A DNA stretch of 64,000 bases from Bubalus kerabau (lineage: Eukaryota > Chordata > Mammalia > Artiodactyla > Bovidae). This document shows positions 56,600-64,000 of this stretch, in pieces. Location of the stretch: assembly GCF_029407905.1 (NCBI RefSeq), contig NC_073628.1, positions 91,322,501 to 91,386,500 on the forward strand, written 5' to 3'. Positions within the stretch are counted from its first letter, which is position 1. Each line of letters starts with the position of its first letter. The translations under genes were made by a program, and so were the position numbers. The notes under the pieces were generated by a model that saw only the letters and a program-made list of their open reading frames with translations, had not been told where the DNA came from and ran no database searches.

Positions 56600-56726
56600 C
56601 CAAGCTCAAATGCTATCACTGGAGAATTGTCACAAACATTTAAAGAGGAATTAATACCTATTCTATACAATCTCTTGCTAAAGATAGAGGAGGAGAAGGG
56701 AACATCTCTTAATTCATTTTCTAAAG

Positions 56727-56998
56727 CTGCTGCTGCTAAGTCGCTTCAGTCGTGTCTGACTCTGTGCAACCCCAGAGATGGCAGCCCAGTAGGCTCCTCC
56801 GTCCCTGGGGTGCTCCAGGCAAGAACACTGGAGTGGGGTACCATTTCCCTCTCCAATGCATGAAAGTGAAAAGTGAAAGTGAAGTCGCTCAGTCATGTCC
56901 GATTCCCAGCGACCCCATAGATTGCAGCCTACCAGGCTCCTCCATCCATGGGATTCTCCAGGCAAGAGTACTGGAGTGGGGTGCCACTGCCTTCACCC
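56727..56998 (+). mobile_element. BOV-A2 SINE
   Basis: Full dimer. A 9-bp duplication (tttctaaag) lies at 56718-56726 and 56999-57007; the next BOV-A2 starts right after the second copy. Confidence 0.95.
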
Positions 56999-57007
56999 TT
57001 TCTAAAG

Positions 57008-57287
57008 CTGCTGCTGCTGCTGCTGCTAAGTCGCTTCAGTCGTGTCCAATTCTGTGCGACCCCATGGACTGCAGCCCACCAGGCTTCTCCGTCCATGGGA
57101 TTCTCCAGGCAAGAACACTGGAGTGGGTTGCCATTTCCTTCTCCAATGCATGAAAGTGAAAAGTGAAAATGAAGTCCCTCAGTCGTGTCTGACTCTTAGC
57201 AACCCCATAGACTGCAGCCTACCAGGCTCCTCTGTCCATGGGATTTTCCAGGCAACAGTACTGGAGTGGGGTGCCATTGCCTTCTCC
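57008..57287 (+). mobile_element. BOV-A2 SINE, back to back with the previous one
   Basis: Full dimer in the same orientation, with a longer (GCT)n head. No separate duplication is evident on its right side. Confidence 0.94.
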
Positions 57288-57902
57288 CTAATACCAAAAC
57301 TCTAGAAAGATAGTACAAAAAAAAATAAATAAAACTACAGACAAATATCAAATATGCCTCATAAATATAAATGTAAAAATTCTTAACAAATAGAATTAAG
57401 TAATATAAAAGAACTCTAAAGTATGACCAAGTGGGGTTCATTCCAGGGATGCAAGCCTGGTTCATTATTTGATAATCAATGATATCCATTGTATTAACAG
57501 GTTAAAAAGAAAGATCATATTAATTGATGCAAAAGATGTATTTGGCAAAGTAAGTTCAACACTCATTTTTGACAAAAACTCTCAGAAAAATAGCAATAGA
57601 AAGGAATTTCCTCAGCTTGATAACAGACTCTCTGTACAAAATTACAATAACATTATTCCTGATAGTGAAAGACTGAAAGCTTTCCCCCTAAGATCAGGAT
57701 CAAGAAAGGATGTTCATTCTCACCACATTTATGCACCAATGTGTTGAACATTCTAGCCAGTGCAATCAGGCAGAGAAAAAAAGAAAAGAAAAAGAAAGAA
57801 AGGAAAAAAGAAATATATAAACTTACTTAGATTTGAAAGGAAGAGCTAAAACTATCTCTTTTAGCAGATGACATGATTGCCGTAGAAAATTCCAAAAAGT
57901 CT

Positions 57903-58181
57903 GCTGCTGCTGCTGCTGCTAAGTCACTTCAGTCGTGTCCAACTCTGTGCGACCCCATAGACGGCAGCCCACCAGGCTCCCCCGTCCCTGGGATTCTCCA
58001 GACAAGAACACTGGAGTGGGTTGCCATTTCCTTCTCCAATGCATGAAAGTGAAAAGTGAAAGTCAAGTTACTCAGTCATGTCCGACTTTTCACGACCCCA
58101 TGGACTGCAGCCTACCAGGCTCCTCCGCCCATGGGATTTTCCAGGCAAGAGTACTGGAGTGGGGTGCCATTGCCTTCTCCA
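57903..58181 (+). mobile_element. BOV-A2 SINE
   Basis: Full dimer, with duplication tccaa[aa/gg]agtct at 57891-57902 and 58182-58193. It landed next to the L1 catalytic-box region. Confidence 0.95.
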
Positions 58182-58803
58182 TCCAAGGAGTCTACTAAGA
58201 CAAAAAACTGCTCATCAGTGAGTTCAACAAGGCCTCAAGATTCAATATAAACATTTTTAAAAATCAATTGTATTTCAATATACTAGCAATGGACATGTGG
58301 ACTCTGAAATTAAAAATACAGTATCATTTAAAATTGTTCAAAAAAAAAAAAGAAGTACTTAGGTGTGAATTTTACAAAGCATGTATAGGACTTCTATGCT
58401 TAAAAGTATTTAATGCTGATGGAAGATATCAAAGAAGACCTATATAAATGCAGTTGGCAAAGGGATAAACACATAGATTAGATGAACAGAATGAAGAATT
58501 CAGAATTCAGAACTAGACCCATAGAAATAACTTTTTGATAAGGATGCAAAAGCAACTCAATGGAGGAAAGATACCCTTTCAACAAATGATGCTGGAGTTC
58601 TTGGACTAAAAGTAGCTCAAAATGGATCACAGATTTAAATGTAAATGTAAAACTATAAAATTATTTAAAATCATAGAAAATATTTAGGATCTAACACTTG
58701 ACAGAAAGTTCTTAAATTTGATAACAAAAGTGTGATTCATAAGAGGAAAACAATAAATTTACTTTATCAAAAAATATTTAATTGCTTTCCTATAGACCCT
58801 GTT

Positions 58804-59396
58804 CAAAAGCATCAATTCTTCAGCGTTCAGCCTTCTTCACAGTCCAACTCTCACATCCATACATGACCACAAGAAAAACCATAGCGTTGACTAGACGGAC
58901 CTTTGTTGACAAAGTAATGTCTCTGCTTTTCAATATGCTATCTAGGTTGGTCATAACTTTCCTTCCAAGGAGTAAGCGTCTTTTAATTTCACAGCTTCAG
59001 TCACCATCTGCAGTAATTTTGGAGCCCAAAAAATAAAGTCTGGTGTTTAAGAAGACTCTTTAGAGTCCCTTGGACTGCAAGGAGATCCAACCAGTCCATT
59101 CTGAAAGAGATCAGCCCTGGGATTTCTTTGGAAAGAATGATGCTGAAGCTGAAACTCCAGTACTTTGGCCATCTCATGCAAAGAATTGACTCATTGGAAA
59201 AGAGTCTGATGCTGGGAGGGATTGGGGGCAGGAGGAGAAGGGGATGACAGGGGATGAGATGGCTGGATGGCATCACTGACTCTCTGGACATGAGTCTCAG
59301 TGAACTCCAGGAGTTGGTGATGGACAGGGAGGCCTGGTGTGCTGCGATTCATGGGGTCGCAGAGTCAGACACGACTGAGTGAACTGAACTGAACTG
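58804..59396. mobile_element. BovB LINE with 5' inversion (twin-priming type)
   Basis: Left part to about 59042 is antisense ('caaaagcatcaattcttcagc' to 'ggagcccaaaaaataaagtc'); right part from about 59048 is the sense 3' end ('aagaagactctttagagtccc' to 'gaactgaactgaactg'). In BovB order the parts adjoin with about 10 bases lost. A perfect 12-bp duplication (atagaccctgtt) lies at 58792-58803 and 59397-59408. Confidence 0.94.
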
Positions 59397-59726
59397 ATAG
59401 ACCCTGTTAAGAGGATGAAAAGATAAGCTATACAGAGGAAAAAAATATTCACAAATCACACATCTGACTAAGAACTAGTATTTAGAATGAAAAAAGAACT
59501 CTCAATACTCAGTTTAAAAAATCTAATTAGAAAATGGCCAAAAGATATGAATAGATTTGTTTTTTTAACATTTCATGCAATCTATTTTAAAACATGATTT
59601 TTTCTTAACATATTGCTAGAACAGTCTTTTATGCATCAGTGTTCAGTCCCTTTTTTTCTTTTTTTATTGAAGTGTAGTTGATTTACAATGTTATGTAAGT
59701 TTCAAGTCTACAGCAAAGTGATTCAT

Positions 59727-59762
59727 ATATATATATATTAAATATATATTATATATATATTC
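59727..59762. repeat. AT-rich simple repeat
   Basis: Alternating AT with two interruptions, inside the L1 3' UTR. Confidence 0.9.
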
Positions 59763-60123
59763 TTTTTCAGATTATTTTCCCTTTGTGTTATTATAAAATA
59801 TTGAATAAAATCCCATTTTTTACAGTAGGTCCTTGTTGATTATCTATTTTATTTATAGTAGTGTGTATATGCTAGTCCCAGATGCCTAATTTATCCCCCC
59901 TTCCCACACTTTCCCTTTTGGTAGCCATAGTTTGTTTTATATGTCTGTGAGTTTATTTCTGTTTTGTATATAAGTTCATTTGTATCATTTTTCTAGATTC
60001 TACATATGAGTGATATTTGTCTTTCTCTGTCTGATTTATTTCACTGAATAGGATAATCTTTAGGCCCATCCATATTGCTGAAATGGCATTATTTTATTCT
60101 TTTTCATGGCTGAATCATATTCT

Positions 60124-60151
60124 TGTGTGTGTGTGTGTGTGTGTGTGTGTA
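60124..60151. repeat. (GT)n microsatellite
   Basis: About 13-14 GT units in the antisense L1, at the same L1 position as the GT array at 41909. Confidence 0.97.
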
Positions 60152-60238
60152 TCATATCTTCTTTATGCATTCACCTGTCAATGAATATTTAGGCTGCTTC
60201 CATATCTTGGCTTTTGTAAATAGTGCTGCTATGAACAC

Positions 60239-60680
60239 ATATGGTCATGTATGGATGTGAGAGTTGGACTGTGAAGAAGGTTGAGTGCCAAAGAATTGAT
60301 GCTTTTGAACTGTGGTGTTGGAGAAGACTCTTGAGAGTCTCTTGGACTGCAAGGAGATCCAACCAGTCCATTCTAAAGGAGATCAGCCCTGGGACTTCTC
60401 TGGAAGGAATGATCCTAAGGCTGAAACTCCAGTACTTTGGCCACCTCATGCGAAGAGTTGACTCATTGGAAAAGACTCTGATGCTGGGAGGGGTTGAGGG
60501 AAAGAGGAGAAGGGGACGACAGAGGATGAGATGGCTGGATGACATCACTGACTCAATGGACATGAATCTGAGTGAACTCCAGGAGTTGGTGATGGACAGG
60601 GAGGCCTGGCATGCTGCGATTCATGGGGTCTCAAAGAGTTGGACACGACTGAGCGACTGATCTGATCTGATAAACACTGA
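60239..60680 (+). mobile_element. BovB LINE 3' end
   Basis: Sense strand from 'catgtatggatgtgagagttgg' to 'gactgagcgactgatctgatc'. An 8-bp duplication (atgaacac) lies at 60231-60238 and 60681-60688. Its frame at 60241-60660 is an unbroken 139-codon C-terminal tail, so this is a rather young copy. Confidence 0.93.
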
Positions 60681-60824
60681 ATGAACACTATCTTTTTCAA
60701 TTAGAGTTCCTTTCTTTTTCAGATCTATCACCAGGAGTCAGATTGCTAGATTATATGGTAATTCTATTTTTATTTTTTTAAGGAAACTCCTTACTGATTT
60801 TCATAGTGGCCTATACCAATTTAC

Positions 60825-61105
60825 CGGAGAAGGCAATGGCACCCCACTCCAGTACTCTTGCTGGAAAATCCCATGGACAGAGGAGCCTGGTAGGCTGCAG
60901 TCCATGGAGTTGCTCAGAGTCAGACAGGACTGAGCAACTTCACTTTCACTTTTCACTTTCATGCATTGGAGAGGGAAATGGCAACCCACTCCAGTGTTCT
61001 TGCCTGGAGAATCCCAGGGAAGGCGGAGCCTGGTGGGCTGCCGTCTATGGGGTTGCACAGAGTCAGAAATGACTGAAGCAACTTAACAGCAGCAGCAGCA
61101 GCAGC
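60825..61105 (-). mobile_element. BOV-A2 SINE
   Basis: Antisense dimer with a CAGCAG end. A perfect 12-bp duplication (ataccaatttac) lies at 60813-60824 and 61106-61117. Confidence 0.96.
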
Positions 61106-61839
61106 ATACCAATTTACATTCCCGCCAGCAGTATATAACAGTTCCCTTTTCTCCACATCCTCTCCAGTATTTATTATTTGTAGACTTTTTGATAATGGCC
61201 ATTCTAATCAGTGTGAGGTGATACCTCATTGTAGTTTTGATTTGCATTTTTCTAATACTTAGCAATATTGAGCACCTTTTCATATGCCTGTTGGTCAACT
61301 GTAGGTCATGAACAGGTTTTTCACCAAAGAGGATGACAGATGATAAATAAGTACATGGAAAGATGTTCAACATCGTTAGCCACCAGGAAAGTGCAATTTA
61401 AAACCATAAGGAGTTATCACTACAAACCCATCAGGATGACTAAAGTGAAAAATAGTGACAACACCATATGTTGGTAAAGGTGTGGGAAAACTGGGTCACT
61501 CATGCAATGCAAATATAAAATGCTAAAGGCACTCTGGCATACAGTTTGGCAGTTCCTAAAAAACTAAACATGGGACTACCATATGACCCAGTAATTGGAT
61601 TCTTGGGCATTTACTGCAAAGAAATGAAGACCTGTGTTCACACAAAAAAGCTGTACAAAAGGATTTGTTCATAGAGGTACCAAACTAGAAATCACCCAAA
61701 TATCCTTCAATGAGTGGTTAAACCACACTTCACTGAATACTACTCAGCAACAAAAAGAAACAAAATATTCATACATACAACAGTCTGGATAAATCTCCAG
61801 AGAATCATGCTGAATGAAAAAAGTCAGTCCCCAAATACT

Positions 61840-61969
61840 ATGGAGAAGGAAATGGCAACCCACTCCAGTGTTCATGCCTGGAGAATCCCAGGAACGGGGG
61901 AGCTTGGTGGGCTGCCGTCTATGGGGTCGCACAGAGTCGGACACAACTGAAGCGACTTAGCAGCAGCAG
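61840..61969 (-). mobile_element. BovA monomer (BOV-A2 first half)
   Basis: Antisense single monomer with a CAGCAGCAGC end. A perfect 8-bp duplication (caaatact) lies at 61832-61839 and 61970-61977. Confidence 0.94.
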
Positions 61970-62093
61970 CAAATACTGTGTTACTTGATTTATCTAACAT
62001 TCTATAAAAGTCAAAATTACAGAAATGGAGGACAGATTTGTGGTTGCCAAAGGTTAAGGAGGTGATGGGTGTGGGAAGGAAGCATTGTTACTG

Positions 62094-62553
62094 TTGTTCA
62101 GTCTCGCTCAGTTGTGTCCGACTCTTTGCGACTCCATGGACTTCAGCACGCCAGGTTCCTCTGTCCTTCTCTATCTCCTGGAGTTTGCTCAAACTCATGT
62201 CCATTGAGTCAGTGATGCTATCTAAATATACCATATTCTGCCACCCCCTTCTCCTTTTGCCTTCAATCTTGCCCAGCATCTGTTTTCTCCAGTAAGCTGA
62301 GTCCTTTCTAATGAATCAGCTCTTCACATCAGATGGCAAAGTATTGGACATTCAGCTTTAGCAACAGTCCTTCCAATGAATATTAAGGGTTGATTTCCTT
62401 TAGGATTGACTGGCTTGATCTCCTTGCAGTCCAAGGGACTCTCAAGAGTCTTCTCCAGCACCATAATTCAAAAGCATCAATTCTTTGGTGCTCAGCCATC
62501 TTTATGGTGCAACTCTTACATCCATACATGACTACTGGAAGAACCATAGCTTT
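62094..62553 (-). mobile_element. BovB LINE 3' end (antisense)
   Basis: 'gttcagtctcgctcagttgtg', 'ccattgagtcagtgatgc', to 'gaaccatagctttgac'. Older than most BovBs here, and joined on its right by a Bov-tA. Confidence 0.9.
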
Positions 62554-62562
62554 GACTATACA

Positions 62563-62762
62563 AATGAAAGTAAAAATGTTAGTCACTCAGTCATGTCCCA
62601 CTCTTTGCAACCTCAGGGGCTCTAACCCCACCCCACTCCTCTGTCAATGGGATTCTCCAGGAAAGACTACTGGAGTGGGTTGCCAGTCCCTTCTCCAGGA
62701 GGTCTTCCCAACCCAGGAATTGAACCAATTGTAGGCGGATTCTTTACCATCTGAGCTACCAA
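62563..62762 (-). mobile_element. Bov-tA SINE
   Basis: Antisense copy from 'tgaaagtaaaaatgttagtcactc' to 'ctttaccatctgagctacc'. A perfect 9-bp duplication (gactataca) lies at 62554-62562 and 62763-62771. Confidence 0.94.
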
Positions 62763-62975
62763 GACTATACAGATATGTGGCTGTAAAAGGACAATATGAG
62801 AAGATGTCCTACATATAGACTCTAGCAGTATCAATCTGGGTTGTAATATTGCAAAATGTTAACCACCGGGGTGGGGAAAGAAAATGGTTAAAAAGATACT
62901 AGGGATCTCTGTGTTATTTCTTACAACTGCACGTGAACCTATAATTATTTCAAAATAAAAAGTTGAATTTTTGAA

Positions 62976-63349
62976 AAAGGTTTTAGCATAACTTCACATA
63001 AAAATTGGCATGTGGCTAAAATGGGCTGGCTGATGTGAAGTAAGCTGCAGCTCAAGCTTGGGCATGCACTTACCAGGCCACCGTAGTCCCCGCCACTGCC
63101 TATCATCTCCCTATCACCTAGGCTCAGGATTCTCTGCTATTTATTATCCAGCCCGCCCTGCTCATTTTCTTATATCCAGTAAGAGCCAGTAGGGCATTAA
63201 TTTTCCACTTTTATTAACTCAGACTCCTGACATCAGCAAAGCAGGGTAGGGACAGAGTTCAGTCATGCTGAGATGTTAACTCATGGAAATTTCTTCATTC
63301 TTTACATCTTGTGTCTGAAAACTGTGCCTGAGAAATGATACCATAGAGT
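62976..63349. other. Unassigned stretch after the L1 3' end
   Basis: No element or gene is recognised. Confidence 0.45.
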
Positions 63350-63510
63350 GGAAACCCTTGAAAGTCAGACAGACCTGAGTTAAAATCAGGGCTTTCCCAG
63401 CTGACCTTGAGCACATGACTTGAAGTTTCAGATTCTCCCTTATAAACTGGCAACAATAATACGTAACTCCACCTAAAACACCTACTACCACAGCATAGGG
63501 GCTCCTTAAT
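63350..63510 (+). mobile_element. MIR SINE
   Basis: 'accatagagtggaaaccc', 'cagacctgagttaaaatcagggc', 'cttgagcacatgacttg', 'actggcaacaataatacg': MIR in sense, decayed. Confidence 0.65.
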
Positions 63511-63616
63511 ATGTCTCCCCAATAGCAACAGGATGCCCCTCATTTTCGTATTATTTCTGATTCCTCCTAGTAAACAACAGCCTCTGTTAAAAGAGGTTGT
63601 TTCCCTCTGGAGCTAT

Positions 63617-63633
63617 ATATATATATATATATT
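63617..63633. repeat. (TA)n microsatellite
   Basis: About eight TA units. Confidence 0.85.
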
Positions 63634-63800
63634 TACTGCTAACTGGGAACTTATGTGTCACTTTGCTTAGCACCTTTCTCACACTATCTCACCATCCTCA
63701 CAATAATCCTGCAAAACAGGTGCTTACTTATATTAAGTCCATCTTGCAAATGAAGAATTTGAGGCATAGAATTATTTGGTGACTTAAGTTTTTGCCAATA
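63634..63800 (-). mobile_element. MIR SINE (antisense)
   Basis: 'tttctcacactatctcaccatcctcacaataatcctgc', 'atcttgcaaatgaagaatttgaggca': reverse MIR. Confidence 0.75.
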
Positions 63801-64000
63801 AATCTGCCTCTAGAATCTGTGCTTTTAGCTAGCTTTTCCACTGCTAGCTAAAAGCTGTGTCCAGTTTGGCAATGTTTGGCAGAGGGAGGTTTGCTCTCCA
63901 GGGTCTCCCCAGGGACTAACTCTTTGGGGTGATCTTGCCTGTTACAAAGGTAAGGCTGACAATGATATATTCCTGGTTAGCTTCAGTTTACAGCCTCAGA
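63801..64000. other. Unassigned end of the window
   Basis: A 13-base inverted repeat ('agctagcttttcc' region: 'ttttagctagc' at 63824-63834 and 'gctagctaaaa' at 63843-63853) forms a small perfect hairpin. Nothing else is recognised. Confidence 0.5.

Larger units (their letters stand above)
59559..61307 (-). mobile_element. Younger L1 (antisense) inside the old L1
   Basis: Antisense L1 3' UTR ('ttattgaagtgtagttgatttac', 'ttattataaaatattgaataaaatcc') to ORF2 ('gtgaggtgatacctcattgtag'). An imperfect 12-bp duplication of the old L1 (atgaa[t/c]ag[a/g]ttt) lies at 59547-59558 and 61308-61319. It contains a BovB and a BOV-A2. The first 75 bases (59559-59635) are not typical L1. Confidence 0.85.
56600..62975 (+). 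mobile_element. Old L1 (ORF2 to 3' end), heavily interrupted
   Basis: Sense L1 of an old type, followed through the insertions: 'ccaagtggggttcattccagggatgcaagcctggttc' at 57429, 'tttagcagatgacatgatt' (catalytic box region, out of frame) at 57861, 'ggccaaaagatatgaatag' at 59537, resumed at 61320 with 'tcaccaaagaggatgacag', 'catatgacccagtaattgg' and the 3' end 'tataattatttcaaaataaaaagttga' at 62940. Interrupted by three BOV-A2s, an inverted BovB, a younger L1, a BovA monomer and a BovB with SINE. Confidence 0.82.

Noticed and set aside
299..62762. Many near-identical 100-280 base units spread through the window, superficially like an array
   Set aside because: They are dispersed SINEs in both orientations with separate target duplications, not a CRISPR or satellite array.

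Overview
The window is nuclear DNA of a ruminant, most likely a bovid of the cattle type. The evidence is its repeat content: many Bov-tA and BOV-A2 SINEs, BovB LINEs (RTE clade) and ruminant L1 3' ends, with older CHR-type SINEs, MIR and L2 underneath. No host protein-coding gene, rRNA, tRNA gene or CRISPR array can be supported. Most open frames are chance frames inside SINEs and LINEs. The sequence reads as intergenic or deep intronic DNA built by layers of retrotransposition.

Layout. 0-14 kb: old L1, MIR and L2 pieces split by SINEs. 14.2-17.6 kb: a 5'-truncated minus-strand L1 with a decayed reverse transcriptase, itself split by a BovB. 18.2-20.9 kb: a long decayed antisense L2 carrying a 45-base SINE tail, an inverted BovB and a CHR SINE. 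21.2-24.7 kb: L1, L2 and MIR with nested SINEs. 25.3-27.9 kb: an L1 split by two BovBs. 28.5-43.8 kb: SINEs, CHR elements, L2, an LTR-like remnant and a 1.1 kb BovB. 44.25-48.55 kb: a provirus of a class I (gammaretrovirus-like) endogenous retrovirus with two LTRs, a 5-base target duplication, a primer site matching tRNA-Phe, broken gag and protease, a deletion of the rest of pol, and a decayed env whose transmembrane part is still open. 49.6-50.9 kb: a MIR hit by a SINE, a BovB and a solo LTR. 52.6-63 kb: old plus-strand L1 material into which a younger antisense L1, BovBs and BOV-A2 elements have landed. 63-64 kb: two MIRs.

The elements do not act together as a system; they form a readable insertion history, because many copies still keep their target-site duplications. 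The most notable observations are three BovB copies with a 5' inversion and intact flanking duplications (the twin-priming pattern), a perfect 15-bp hairpin inside an L1 that looks like a template-switch product, an unassigned 85-codon minus-strand frame outside any repeat I recognise, an unusually long (about 50 bp) duplication around one SINE, and the tRNA-Phe-primed provirus. Family names rest on remembered consensus sequences, not on a database search.
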